From: Bacillus albus
GTDB lineage: Bacteria > Bacillota > Bacilli > Bacillales > Bacillaceae_G
Reading direction: 5' to 3'
Length of the DNA stretch: 64,000 nucleotides
NCBI RefSeq assembly: GCF_001884185.1
Contig: NZ_MAOE01000130.1
Coordinates: 1 to 64,000, forward strand
Made by a program: the position numbers and the translations under genes. A model generated the notes under the pieces. That model worked only from the letters and a program-made list of their open reading frames with translations. It was not told the origin of the DNA and ran no database searches. The stretch's first letter is position 1. Each line of letters begins with the position of its first letter. Shown here piece by piece: positions 35,140-43,816 of this stretch.

Positions 35140-36124
35140 GTGATTCACCTACTGTCTTATCGTTTAACCAGCACATGGAACGTCTTTCGTTTCCGATTTC
35201 AAAATATGGCGGACGTTCTTTTTCACAAATGTCCATCGCATGCGGGCAACGCTCTGCGAATGGGCAACCTTGTGGCGGGTTTAATAAGTTTGGCGTTACA
35301 CCTTGAATTGGCGCGAGTCTTTCTTTTACGCCGTTCGATATTTTCGGCAGAGAGTTTAATAACCCTTTCGTATATGGATGATTCGGCGATTGGAAAATAT
35401 CAAGTACAGGTCCTTCTTCCATAATAAGCCCGCCATACATAACGATAACGCGTGTACAGTTTTGCGCGACTATTCCTAAGTCATGCGTAATAAGAAGCAA
35501 CGCCATGTTCGTTTCGTTTTTTAAGTTTTTCATTAAATCTAGTATTTGTGCTTGTATCGTTACATCAAGTGCTGTTGTCGGTTCGTCCGCAATGAGAAGG
35601 TCTGGGTTACAAGACATCGCCATTGCGATCATAACTCGCTGCTTCATACCGCCGCTTAGTTCATGCGGATATTGTTTTACCCTTTCTTCTGGTGAAGAAA
35701 GACCGACTTGTTTTAACAAGTTGACCGCGATCTGCTCTGCTTCTTTCTTTTTCACTTTTTGATGCCGTATAATTACTTCCGTCATTTGCTTTCCAATTTT
35801 CACGACTGGATTTAGGGCAGACATTGGATCTTGGGATATAAGTGAAATTTGATTTCCTCTAATAGAACGTAATTCTTTTTCAGATTTAGAAAGGATATTT
35901 TCATTATGAAAAAGGATTTCCCCTTCTTTCACTTTCCCTGGTGATGTAACGAGAGACATAACAGACTTCGCCATCACACTCTTTCCGCTTCCAGATTCCC
36001 CAACGATACCAACTACTTCTCCTTTATTTAAACGAAATGTAACGCCGCGAACTGCTTCTACTTCTCCGCTTTCTATGAAAAAAGAAGTCTTTAAATTATT
36101 CACTTCTAATAGTTTTTCAGACAT
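35132..36124 (-). CDS. oppD: Oligopeptide ABC transporter ATPase OppD
   Basis: A 330-residue ATPase has Walker A GESGSGKSV, signature HELSGGMKQR, Walker B DLLIADEPTTALD and the C-terminal Cys-rich extension (CPFAERCPHAMDIC). The start at 36124 has AAAGGAGTGAG upstream; six extra codons upstream are unlikely. Overlaps oppF and lies 26 nt after oppC, consistent with one operon. Confidence 0.9.
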   Translation of the reverse strand: MSEKLLEVNNLKTSFFIESGEVEAVRGVTFRLNKGEVVGIVGESGSGKSVMAKSVMSLVTSPGKVKEGEILFHNENILSKSEKELRSIRGNQISLISQDPMSALNPVVKIGKQMTEVIIRHQKVKKKEAEQIAVNLLKQVGLSSPEERVKQYPHELSGGMKQRVMIAMAMSCNPDLLIADEPTTALDVTIQAQILDLMKNLKNETNMALLLITHDLGIVAQNCTRVIVMYGGLIMEEGPVLDIFQSPNHPYTKGLLNSLPKISNGVKERLAPIQGVTPNLLNPPQGCPFAERCPHAMDICEKERPPYFEIGNERRSMCWLNDKTVGESHA

Positions 36125-36150
36125 GCTTCTCACTCCTTTCACATAACACT

Positions 36151-37002
36151 TTAGTTTTCATTTCCAGCTCCTTTTGGCGCGAAAGCTTTCTTCAATGCTT
36201 CACCAATTACGTTAAAACTAAGTACCGTTAAAAGGATAAGGAATCCTGGGAAGAGCGTTAAATACCAAGCTTCGCCAATATATCCTTGCGCATTGTTTAG
36301 CATGCTGCCCCAAGAAGAATCTGGTTCTCTAATACCTAATCCTAAGAAGCTAAGTGATGATTCCATTAAAATCGATGTCGCAATTGTTAATGTCGCAGCG
36401 ATAATAATGGTTGATAAAATGTTAGGAATGATATGTCTTACAATAATTGTTAGTGATTTTTGTCCTGATACTTTTGCATATAAAACGTACTCACGCTCTT
36501 TTACCGATAACGTTTCTGCCCTTACAATACGAGCAGTGTCCATCCATGTTAGTAATCCAATAATAAGAACTAACGTCGTAATTCCTGGTTTTAAATAAGC
36601 ATTTAATAACAGCATTAAGAAGAATGATGGAATTGACATAAGTACTTCCACAATTCGCATTAAGAAGTTGTCTAACTTTCCGCCATAATATCCACTAATT
36701 GTTCCAACTGCGGTTCCGATTGTAATAGATACAACCATTGCAAGAAAACCAACCGCAAGCGAAACGCGTCCGCCATATAATGCCCTCGTTAAGTAATCCC
36801 TTCCGTAATCATCCGTGCCGAAAGGATGACTCATACTCGGTTCTTGTAAACGATCTGGAATCGACATTTTGCTAGGATCGTATGGCGATACGAATGCAAA
36901 AATGGATGCGATCGTTAAAACCGCAAGTATAATAACTCCCATTAGTACAAACTTATTTTTCGTAAAACTACTTTTTATCGTTTGAAATCTCCTATTATTC
37001 AT
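36151..37002 (-). CDS. oppC: Oligopeptide ABC transporter permease OppC
   Basis: A 283-residue, six-helix permease has the N-terminal OppC_N segment (VSPYDPSKM, HPFGTDDYGRD) and the EAA loop coupling motif (EREYVLYAKVSGQKS). Pairs with OppB to form the channel. 6 nt after oppB. Confidence 0.9.
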   Translation of the reverse strand: MNNRRFQTIKSSFTKNKFVLMGVIILAVLTIASIFAFVSPYDPSKMSIPDRLQEPSMSHPFGTDDYGRDYLTRALYGGRVSLAVGFLAMVVSITIGTAVGTISGYYGGKLDNFLMRIVEVLMSIPSFFLMLLLNAYLKPGITTLVLIIGLLTWMDTARIVRAETLSVKEREYVLYAKVSGQKSLTIIVRHIIPNILSTIIIAATLTIATSILMESSLSFLGLGIREPDSSWGSMLNNAQGYIGEAWYLTLFPGFLILLTVLSFNVIGEALKKAFAPKGAGNEN

Positions 37003-37008
37003 TCCAAA

Positions 37009-37959
37009 TCACCCCCTCATTCGAATGCGCGGATCTACTACGCCATATAAAATATCAGCAATTAAGTTACCGAGAATTAACATGAATGATGATAATAATG
37101 TAATTGCCATGATAATCGGATAATCAAATCTAAAAATAGCATTTACCCCGAGCGAACCAAGTCCCGGCCATGAGAATACTGTTTCCGTAATAAACGCCCC
37201 GCCTACTAAACTTGGAATAGATAATCCGAAAATTGTAATGATCGGTATTAATACGTTTCGAAGTACGTGATTAAATAAAACGGATTTCTTTGAAGCACCG
37301 TACGCATATTGAATTTGTACGTAATCTTCCTCTAATTGCTGAATTGTACTTGAGCGAATATATCTCATATAAACAGAGACGTTTTGGAACGCTAATACCA
37401 TACAAGGTAAAATGCCGTGCTGGACAATATCCCAGACGGAATCTTGACCGACTGTGCGCATACCCATGCTCGGAAGAAGGTTCAACTTTAAAGAGAATAA
37501 GTAAATTAATAGTAAAGCGAACCAAAAGACTGGCATTGAAATTCCCACATAAGAGATAAAGTTCACAATGCGATCAAAGATAGAATTCTTTTTCACACCT
37601 GTAAGTAGTCCAAGCGGGATTGCGATTACAAATGAGACGAGTAAAGACGATCCCATTAAGCCGATTGTCGCAGGTAACCTTTCTACAATAAGATCTAAAA
37701 CAGGACGATGGTTTTGAAGTGAATAACCAAAGTTCCCTGTTACAATATTTTTTAACCATAAAATATACTGCATATAAATTGGTTGATCTAACCCTAAACT
37801 TGTGCGAATACGCTCAACATCAATTGGGCTCATATTCGGCGTGACAAAGTTTCTAACAGGATCACCCGGTGCTAGTTTTATTAATAGAAAAGAAATAATA
37901 GAAATAACAAATAAAAGCGGAATTGCATTTAAAAGCCTCTTCCCAATTACTTTATACAC
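37009..37959 (-). CDS. oppB: Oligopeptide ABC transporter permease OppB
   Basis: A 316-residue permease starts at GTG with GGGGGG 7 nt upstream. Typical N-terminus (LLFVISIISFLLIKLAPGDPV) and EAA loop (EEDYVQIQYAYGASK). It follows oppA after a hairpin (37978-38007) that may lower its expression relative to the binding protein. Confidence 0.9.
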   Translation of the reverse strand: MYKVIGKRLLNAIPLLFVISIISFLLIKLAPGDPVRNFVTPNMSPIDVERIRTSLGLDQPIYMQYILWLKNIVTGNFGYSLQNHRPVLDLIVERLPATIGLMGSSLLVSFVIAIPLGLLTGVKKNSIFDRIVNFISYVGISMPVFWFALLLIYLFSLKLNLLPSMGMRTVGQDSVWDIVQHGILPCMVLAFQNVSVYMRYIRSSTIQQLEEDYVQIQYAYGASKKSVLFNHVLRNVLIPIITIFGLSIPSLVGGAFITETVFSWPGLGSLGVNAIFRFDYPIIMAITLLSSFMLILGNLIADILYGVVDPRIRMRG

Positions 37960-37977
37960 AAACTTCCCCCCTCAAGA

Positions 37978-38007
37978 TAAAGAAGCTGATTTCCACCAGC
38001 TTCTTTA
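37978..38007 (-). terminator. Intercistronic hairpin between oppA and oppB
   Basis: TAAAGAAGCTG (37978-37988) pairs with CAGCTTCTTTA (37997-38007). It has no long T run, so it is probably a partial terminator or an mRNA-end stabiliser, giving more OppA than permease. Confidence 0.65.
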
Positions 38008-38018
38008 CTGTTTGTTTC

Positions 38019-39605
38019 TTATTTCACTTCATAAATCTTAGATAGATCTTCAAACATTGTAACTGGAATTGCTTTTGCTTCTTTCAATCCATCAAACTTT
38101 TTATCTACTGCAATAACTGCTTTCGGATATGCAATTGGTAGATAAGGTAAGTCTTCTCTCGCTGTCTCTTGAATTTTATGGTATAGTTCTGCGCGTTTCG
38201 TTTTATCTGTTTCAACTGCAGCTTCTTCCCATAACTTATCGAAATCAGCGTTTTTATAGCGTGCATAATTGTATTCAGCATTACTTAAGAATAAGCTCTT
38301 ATATGAATCTGGCTCAGGTCCCATTATGTAACCACCGAATGTAATATCATATTCTTTATTCTCTTTATCTAAGCCTTTTTCACTTGCTGCACTAGCATCT
38401 AATGCATTCAGTTCAACTTGTAAGCCAACTTCTTGTAATTTTTGTTGTGTATAAAGCGCTAAGCTTTCCATAATTTTATTATTCGTTACATACATAACGC
38501 GTACTTTTTCTTTATCTTTCACGCCAGCTTTCGCTAATAAATCTTTCGCTTCTTTCTTATCATACTTATAATCTTTAATGTCTTTTGCATAATACATAGC
38601 GTCTGGCGTTAAGATTGAATTTGCTGGTTCTGCAAATTGACTCGAAACGAATGCAGAGTTAATCATTTCTTTTTTATCTAACGCATGCGCGATTGCTTGG
38701 CGCACTTCTTTTTTCTTCATTAGATCTGTATTTTGGTTATAAGATAAGTAGAATAATCTACCTTCTGGGAATGTCACCATTGAGAAGTTCCCAGTGCTAT
38801 CTAATTTCTTAAAGTCTTGCGGCTCAATCATCTTCATGTTGATTTGACCATTTTGTAGTGAAACATTTGCTGTATTACGGTCTTTTACAACGCGATATAC
38901 GATAGAGTCTAATTTCGCTTTACCACCTACATAATCATCGAATCGATCTAATGCAACGTACTCATCTGATTTATATTCTTTAAACTTAAATGGACCTGAT
39001 CCTACAGGCTGTAAGTTTTTCTTACTCTTCGCTAAATCTGCTTCCCCTTCAAATACATGTTTCGGAATTGGGAAGAAATCATTCATCACACCTTCAAAAG
39101 ATGCACTTACTTGTGGTAACACGAATTGAGTCGTTAGCTCATCCACTTTTTTCACCTCAAGTGGTTTTCCTTTAAAGATAAAGTTTTCACGGCTTGAACT
39201 ATTTTGCTTCTCATCTAAAATGGATTGGAATGTAAATGCAATATCGTCTGATGTAATTTTCTTACCGTCATGCCATTTCAAATTATCCTTTAGTTTTAAA
39301 GTCCATGTTAATTGATCCTCTGAAGGCGTAAAGCTCTCAGCAAGAACAAACTTTTTCTTACCGTCTTCCATATGATACAGCGGTGCATATAAAGCTTGCT
39401 GCACAGTTAACGACACACGATCATTCGCATAAAGCGGATTCATCGTATCCGGGTTATCGCTAACACCAATCGTTAACGCTCCTCCATCTTTCGGAGTCCC
39501 TGATTTACTAGTTCCTGCTTGCTTCGAATCTTTTTCCCCTGAACAAGCAGCTAATGCAATAAATAATAGTAGGACAAATGGTAATACAAACAACTTCTTC
39601 TTCAT
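38019..39605 (-). CDS. oppA: Oligopeptide-binding lipoprotein OppA
   Basis: A 528-residue family 5 solute-binding lipoprotein has a lipobox (IALAAC, Cys21), the family signature region (SDNPDTMNPLYANDRVSLTV) and closing segment (ETAREDLPYLPIAYP). It captures peptides outside the membrane and delivers them to OppBC. GAGGGG precedes the ATG. The long inverted repeat at 39630-39676 lies in its leader. The exact ligand (oligopeptide, dipeptide or nickel-type) is inferred from the five-gene operon only. Confidence 0.9.
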   Translation of the reverse strand: MKKKLFVLPFVLLLFIALAACSGEKDSKQAGTSKSGTPKDGGALTIGVSDNPDTMNPLYANDRVSLTVQQALYAPLYHMEDGKKKFVLAESFTPSEDQLTWTLKLKDNLKWHDGKKITSDDIAFTFQSILDEKQNSSSRENFIFKGKPLEVKKVDELTTQFVLPQVSASFEGVMNDFFPIPKHVFEGEADLAKSKKNLQPVGSGPFKFKEYKSDEYVALDRFDDYVGGKAKLDSIVYRVVKDRNTANVSLQNGQINMKMIEPQDFKKLDSTGNFSMVTFPEGRLFYLSYNQNTDLMKKKEVRQAIAHALDKKEMINSAFVSSQFAEPANSILTPDAMYYAKDIKDYKYDKKEAKDLLAKAGVKDKEKVRVMYVTNNKIMESLALYTQQKLQEVGLQVELNALDASAASEKGLDKENKEYDITFGGYIMGPEPDSYKSLFLSNAEYNYARYKNADFDKLWEEAAVETDKTKRAELYHKIQETAREDLPYLPIAYPKAVIAVDKKFDGLKEAKAIPVTMFEDLSKIYEVK

Positions 39606-39629
39606 ATTTCGACCCCTCTCGACTATTTA

Positions 39630-39676
39630 AACCTATAAGAAAACTCGGGATTAATACCGAGTTTTCTTATAGGTTT
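39630..39676 (-). promoter_or_regulatory. Long perfect inverted repeat in the oppA leader
   Basis: AACCTATAAGAAAACTCGG (39630-39648) is the inverse of 39657-39675 over an 8-nt loop, 25 nt upstream of the oppA start. It could be a leader terminator/attenuator or a repressor site that hides the operon from readthrough. Confidence 0.55.
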
Positions 39677-39754
39677 TAAATTACCACTACCCGTATGTAT
39701 TGTCAAACTTTTTCGCAAAGGTAGAAAGTTTGTAATCTATTCATGCATTCTGGC

Positions 39755-39861
39755 GATAAAGTGAAACTTTAATCAGTGGGGGTTTTACGCGCAGTTGATC
39801 TCCCACCTAACTTCGCCGAATTTTGGGACGGGAGTCTTACTGCCCGTTAATGCGGGATAAA
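39755..39861 (+). repeat. bcr-like structured repeat, copy B
   Basis: Shares ATAAAGTGAAACTTTAATCA and CTTACTGCCCGTTAA with copy A (30621-30777) but lacks about 50 bases of the middle. It lies between the oppA promoter and the 40025 gene. Confidence 0.75.
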
Positions 39862-40024
39862 CTATATTTATGCGGAGCGGAAAATAAAAATACCACGAAT
39901 AAGTAGCCTCATAAAATGAGTTAAAAAACTATCAACTTACAGAAAACCCCTCTAAAATGATTGTTATATAGGATCGAAAATGTAGAATGAAATTAAAGAC
40001 AAAAAACACATTTAGGAGGTTATC

Positions 40025-40363
40025 ATGACATTTGATGAATTGAAAAAAAACAAACCAACAACCTCATGGGTTGAGTACGATGAAGATGGGGAATTTTTCA
40101 CTGAAGAAAATATAAGCGCAACAAATACGGTTCTTGACACTTACATTAACAATTTACAGCAATTAGGTGAGAATCCAACCGAAGTCGAAGTCATGCAAGT
40201 TGTTAAAGAGGTAGTTCTTAAAATAAATGAACTAAATGACGAATATGACTACTTTATCGAAACAATGGAAAGAGAAGATCTCTATGAATTTATCGATGCA
40301 GCTGCACGAATAGCTGGCTTAGAATCTGAGGAAGATATAACAGAGGAATGGCGGGAGTGGTAA
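40025..40363 (+). CDS. Unknown acidic 112-residue protein
   Basis: A soluble, helical, strongly acidic protein (SWVEYDEDGEFF, EVMQVVKEVVLKINEL, ending EEWREW). TAGGAGG sits 8 nt before the ATG, so it is probably expressed. No signal peptide, membrane segment or known motif. An inverted repeat follows. Its acidity and its position at the edge of the toxin mosaic would suit an immunity protein, but nothing proves this. Confidence 0.55.
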   Translation: MTFDELKKNKPTTSWVEYDEDGEFFTEENISATNTVLDTYINNLQQLGENPTEVEVMQVVKEVVLKINELNDEYDYFIETMEREDLYEFIDAAARIAGLESEEDITEEWREW

Positions 40364-40390
40364 AAAAGCTGCATTTACTCCTTCATAAAA

Positions 40391-40438
40391 CTTTGTCCCT
40401 TATTCTCCAATTGGAAAATAAGGGACAAACAAAGACAA
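40391..40438. repeat. Inverted repeat after the 40025 gene
   Basis: CTTTGTCCCTTATT pairs with AATAAGGGACAAA-CAAAG. It may end transcription, but the T run is poor. Confidence 0.5.
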
Positions 40439-40521
40439 TCTACTCAGCTCCCCTAAGGTTTTAATAGTTTAATAGTTTAATATTTGATTTTCAAGTTTGC
40501 CTTCACAAATTCCTGTTAACA

Positions 40522-40647
40522 CTGATAATAAGAAAAACAGGCCGTAAAACGGGCGATCAATTTGATCATAAAGATCATACGCTTCGCCAAGTGGAACATC
40601 CGAATCATGTGGTTGTTCACCCTGTAACAATTACTAACAGTGCGTAG
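40522..40647 (+). pseudogene. Short + strand coding remnant (toxin end?)
   Basis: An open frame without a start reads KTGDQFDHKDHTLRQVEHP then NHVVVHPVT before a TAG. The His/Asp-rich pattern looks like the end of a secreted toxin or nuclease. I do not recognise it. It runs opposite to the other toxin scraps. Confidence 0.35.
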
Positions 40648-40681
40648 AAAAAGTTTCGGTAAATAAGAAGCAAATCAATGA

Positions 40682-41332
40682 TTAAAAGATTGTAACCCCT
40701 ACTATAAGAAATACTATTATTACTAAAGGAAGAATGATAATCATAAAGGATATTATTATTGTTAATAATGCTTTCCATGCTGAAAATTGGTGTGCTTCTC
40801 CTAAACATTTTAAGGAAATAATGATTGTCCAAATTCCAATAACTATATCAATTATGGCAAAAATAAGAAATAAAATCGTTAAAGTTATGCTACTATCCAT
40901 TTCCGGTGTCTCACTCGTAAAGTTTTCTATCCCAAACAAGAAAAATGAAGGCACCCAAACTAATATAAGAGAATAAACGTAAGGGATATAAGAATAGGCA
41001 ACTGAGTAACGTGTTTTTTCAAAGGTACCTTGTCCACCAAGTTTTTTTGCCACCCAATTAAATAACGCTGGTAGCAAAAAATAATAAATTAAGAAAGCAA
41101 CGAAGGTACCGAATATAACCATTGAGATTATTGAAACTGGACTACTTATTGAATCCCCCACATTTCTAGAAGATGCTCGATCTAAAGTCTGTACGAATGA
41201 GCCTAATAAAATGAGTAAAAACACATTCTTAGGTTTGGATATAAAAATTTCTTTCATTGTATCACGTGGTTTTGTCCAAATGGAGAACCAAGGATTAAGT
41301 GCACGTTTAAATTGATTTTCTGGAGTTTCCAT
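40682..41332 (-). CDS. Yip1-domain membrane protein
   Basis: A 216-residue protein has a soluble N-terminus with the Yip1 signature (FSIWTKPRDTMKEIF) and five hydrophobic helices (about 37-52, 67-90, 113-135, 150-172, 185-213), one containing RYSVAYSYIPYVYSLI. Yip1-like bacterial proteins are of unknown function. AAAGGGG lies upstream of the ATG. A minus-strand frame 40617-40832 is a shadow. Confidence 0.75.
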   Translation of the reverse strand: METPENQFKRALNPWFSIWTKPRDTMKEIFISKPKNVFLLILLGSFVQTLDRASSRNVGDSISSPVSIISMVIFGTFVAFLIYYFLLPALFNWVAKKLGGQGTFEKTRYSVAYSYIPYVYSLILVWVPSFFLFGIENFTSETPEMDSSITLTILFLIFAIIDIVIGIWTIIISLKCLGEAHQFSAWKALLTIIISFMIIILPLVIIVFLIVGVTIF

Positions 41333-41564
41333 ATAAAAAACATTCCCCTTTCTTAAAACATATTAAATGTAATTTCCTAATCATTCCAGTTATGTACATA
41401 TAAATATTAAAGCATAAATAGTCGATTATTTAAATGTAAATATTCAATCATTTAATTTCATCTGAAACTTAGGGGGATTGCTTCTTAACAATCCCCTCCA
41501 TATTGCCTTGCATTTTTAACTATGGGCTGAGTAGTTACTTTCATTTTTGAGTACCTCACATTCT
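41333..41564. other. Intergenic, nothing visible
   Basis: A/T-rich region that separates the Yip1 gene from the EndoU remnant. No gene or repeat was found. Confidence 0.4.
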
Positions 41565-41744
41565 TTAATACACGGGATAAACAGTTATAGTCTTGTCATT
41601 AATAAGAGCAAACCTAATTTCCATTCCTTCAGATGTTTTACCAGAATATAATCTTCCACTTATACATCTTTTATTGCTATAAGCCTCGTAAATGGCTTTC
41701 ATAAGAAGAATGCGATTATATACTTGAAATGCAACAAATCCTCT
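41565..41744 (-). pseudogene. EndoU toxin 3' remnant
   Basis: The final 45 or so codons (YSGKTSEGMEIRF, LINDKTITVYPVY) match the end of the EndoU toxin at 27389 almost residue for residue. The rest is missing: the frame runs into the stop region of the 41745 membrane protein. It shows that an EndoU cassette once also sat here. Confidence 0.75.
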
Positions 41745-42416
41745 TTAAAAACCTATACGTATTTTCCCTCCATCTTCTATATGCTTCCGTAAATAATAAT
41801 ACTTATGGAGTTCTATAATCATATAAAACAAAGCAAACGAAAACACTGTGCATGCACACATAAATACAATTGCCCCCATCTGTTGTGTTGCAATGCTAAG
41901 AATTATATTAGCAATTAACTGCCCCAATCCAGCTGCAATAGCTGCTATTTTTACACCACCAGTTCCTTTCGATGATTTTGATTTTTTTCTTGGTTCCTGA
42001 AGTTTTTCAATATGATTTTTATAAAAATAATACAAAGCAAAACCATACAAACCAACTGAAAAAATAAAATAGATAGGAGTTTGTAATTGTAACACTTCAT
42101 AAGCATATTTTTGCGTTATAACCAATAATCCGACTGAACATATGGTGCCATATACTCCCCGAAATAGAGTGTATTGTAATTGTCGTTTCCGGGGATTGAT
42201 AGCAATCCATATCGCCCACAAATTTAAAAAGATAACTGGAGGAGTTACTATATATACATAGAGTAATTGAAAAGGATTCGCAAAAGCAGGCAAGAGAACA
42301 AACACATCTGCCCCCAAAAGGACAAGAACGATTACGTGGACTCTTATTTCATTTACAGGATAAAGAGCCATATAATGTGCAAAAGCTTTCTTATTAAAAT
42401 CTAGACTTTTTTTCAT
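41745..42416 (-). CDS. Six-helix membrane protein of the toxin locus (copy 2)
   Basis: A 223-residue paralogue of the 25298 product, with the same NPRKRQLQYTLFRG and LRKHIEDGG motifs and the same Lys/Ser-rich loop. It sits between a DUF4176 5' scrap and an EndoU remnant, mirroring the order at 25 kb. The upstream sequence up to the breakpoint (TTTTTTCGAACCTG at 42451) is shared with 26004. Function unknown. Confidence 0.6.
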   Translation of the reverse strand: MKKSLDFNKKAFAHYMALYPVNEIRVHVIVLVLLGADVFVLLPAFANPFQLLYVYIVTPPVIFLNLWAIWIAINPRKRQLQYTLFRGVYGTICSVGLLVITQKYAYEVLQLQTPIYFIFSVGLYGFALYYFYKNHIEKLQEPRKKSKSSKGTGGVKIAAIAAGLGQLIANIILSIATQQMGAIVFMCACTVFSFALFYMIIELHKYYYLRKHIEDGGKIRIGF

Positions 42417-42439
42417 GTTAATTAAACCACCCCGCTATT

Positions 42440-42555
42440 GTTGACCAAGCTTTTTTCGAACCTGTTTTCTACCATATATCATCAAAGGTTGCTCCCATGT
42501 TTTAAATTTCACAACCGAACCAATTGGAAGTAATTCTAACTCTAAATTTTACCCC
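42440..42555 (-). pseudogene. DUF4176 5' fragment
   Basis: The frame encodes ELELLPIGSVVKFKTWEQP then LMIYGRKQV, the N-terminal half of DUF4176, and then crosses the GGTTCGAAAAAA breakpoint into unrelated sequence. It complements in position the 3' fragment at 24684. Confidence 0.6.
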
Positions 42556-42558
42556 ATC

Positions 42559-42768
42559 TTAGTTTCCCCTTCTTAAAATAGCCTTTTTTATAATAAAATA
42601 AGTAATGAAAAATAATAAACAAGTACCCATTGTACCAAAAACTGCAACTGAGATGTTACCTGCTAATGTTTCATTTGGATCCAATGCATTAGGTAAAATT
42701 GTACCAAAAATTGCAATACAAGCTAATATAATCATAAAATATTTAAATTGTTTCACTTTTTTATTCAT
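42559..42768 (-). CDS. Small two-helix membrane protein, probable immunity
   Basis: A 69-residue protein has two hydrophobic helices (about 9-25 and 38-62). AAAGGAGAT lies 8 nt upstream. It follows a toxin-like tail (42783-43055) by 14 nt, the toxin-immunity order. One of four such small membrane genes in this cluster. Confidence 0.55.
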   Translation of the reverse strand: MNKKVKQFKYFMIILACIAIFGTILPNALDPNETLAGNISVAVFGTMGTCLLFFITYFIIKKAILRRGN

Positions 42769-42782
42769 ACTACTTATCTCCT

Positions 42783-43055
42783 TTATTCCTTAACATTAAC
42801 TTCTAAACCAAATCCCCATAAACCTACACCAGGATCAAATGGCACATGGAATTTGAATCCACTTTTTCCAGCTTCAAAAGATTCCCCGAGTGTTCCAAGC
42901 GATGCTGATCCCCCAATTTGTAACTTTTTATCCATAAATGGAATAGGAATTTTTATAGCACTCTCATATTTTACTAGAGTAGCTTCAGATCCTATTCCAA
43001 ATCCTTTAATATTCTCTTGTTCTATCCCGGCTTGGGCTACTGTAAAACCAACCAT
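42783..43055 (-). pseudogene. Toxin C-terminal tail (beta-rich), N-terminus lost
   Basis: About 90 codons are open, preceded in frame by NYYQ and a TGA. The repeats GFGIGSEATLVKYES, AIKIPIPFMDKKLQIGG and FDPGVGLWGFGLEV are the glycine-rich beta pattern seen at the ends of many Bacillus polymorphic toxins. The LXG and pre-toxin parts are absent. It may be silent. Confidence 0.5.
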
Positions 43056-43122
43056 TTGGTAATAGTTTCATTGATAATTTTTCCTTCTAAATATTAAATG
43101 AATTTTACGAATTATAAATCTA

Positions 43123-43308
43123 CTATTTTTTCTTATTGTCTATACGTTTATAGATATACTCTACTGTAAAGTATGCACTAACATTGCAAATTAGCAGCAA
43201 ACCTATCAGTAAAAGTTTATCTTCTAACCGTATAGTAGAAGAAGCCCCAATTAACAACATAAACATAATACATACAGTAAAAGTCAGAATTCTATTTATT
43301 GTACGCAT
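43123..43308 (-). CDS. Small two-helix membrane protein, probable immunity
   Basis: A 61-residue protein has two hydrophobic helices (about 7-22 and 32-50) and a basic tail (YIYKRIDNKKK). GGAG lies 10 nt upstream. 23 nt after the 43332 gene, so possibly cotranscribed. Family not recognised. Confidence 0.5.
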   Translation of the reverse strand: MRTINRILTFTVCIMFMLLIGASSTIRLEDKLLLIGLLLICNVSAYFTVEYIYKRIDNKKK

Positions 43309-43331
43309 ATCTTAATTACTCCGGTCTTATA

Positions 43332-43550
43332 TTAATCCCGTTTTTTTGTAAATTTATCATAAAATTTCTCTTGCGCCCACCGTCCGAATTTTAAAAAACA
43401 TATTAAACCTGCTCCCAAAAGAATGAGAACGATAGTTCCTAACAACTTTTCCCACCAATTGTTGGATGGAGTAATTATTAACCCTATAATAGATACGGAT
43501 ATTACGACATAAACTAAAATATATAATGGTTTATACGATGGTGTTTTCAT
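43332..43550 (-). CDS. Small two-helix membrane protein, probable immunity
   Basis: A 72-residue protein starts at the ATG 43550 (GAGGAG upstream), overlapping by position the stop of a toxin tail. Two hydrophobic helices (about 7-25 and 36-56) and a charged tail. The tight link to a toxin tail points to immunity. Confidence 0.55.
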   Translation of the reverse strand: MKTPSYKPLYILVYVVISVSIIGLIITPSNNWWEKLLGTIVLILLGAGLICFLKFGRWAQEKFYDKFTKKRD

Positions 43551-43551
43551 A

Positions 43552-43662
43552 TCATTTTTTCTCCTCAGGTTTTTCACATTTAAAACTACTTCCCATAGTA
43601 AACCCCTCTAAAACAGGAACTGTTATACCAGTTTCTTTTCCAACACTACCTTTCAAACCTAT
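43552..43662 (-). pseudogene. Toxin C-terminal tail, second
   Basis: The frame encodes GAIGLKGSVGKETGITVPV then LEGFTMGSS, ending at TGA just before the small membrane gene start. Upstream it joins abruptly to a scrap of the six-helix protein gene. Confidence 0.45.
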
Positions 43663-43773
43663 TGCACCCAATCACAAGAGTAATTATAGTCGATCTTATA
43701 TCATTTACAGCATAAAGAGTCATATAGTATTCAAAAACTTTTTTATTAAAATTTATACTTTTTTTCATGTTAA
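43661..43773 (-). pseudogene. 5' scrap of the six-helix membrane protein (copy 3)
   Basis: The first 35-38 codons (MKKSINFNKKVFEYYM, then YAVNDIRSTIITLVIG) are nearly identical to 25298-25966, including the TTAATTAAACCACC upstream, and then switch to the toxin tail. Confidence 0.75.
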
Positions 43774-43816
43774 TTAAACCACCCTGCTATTGTTCCAATC
43801 GGTAAAAGTTTCATAG

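Noticed and set aside
42748-43062. Plus-strand frame over the toxin tail
   Set aside because: Antisense reading with low-complexity Pro/Ser; the minus strand gives the recognisable glycine-rich toxin tail.
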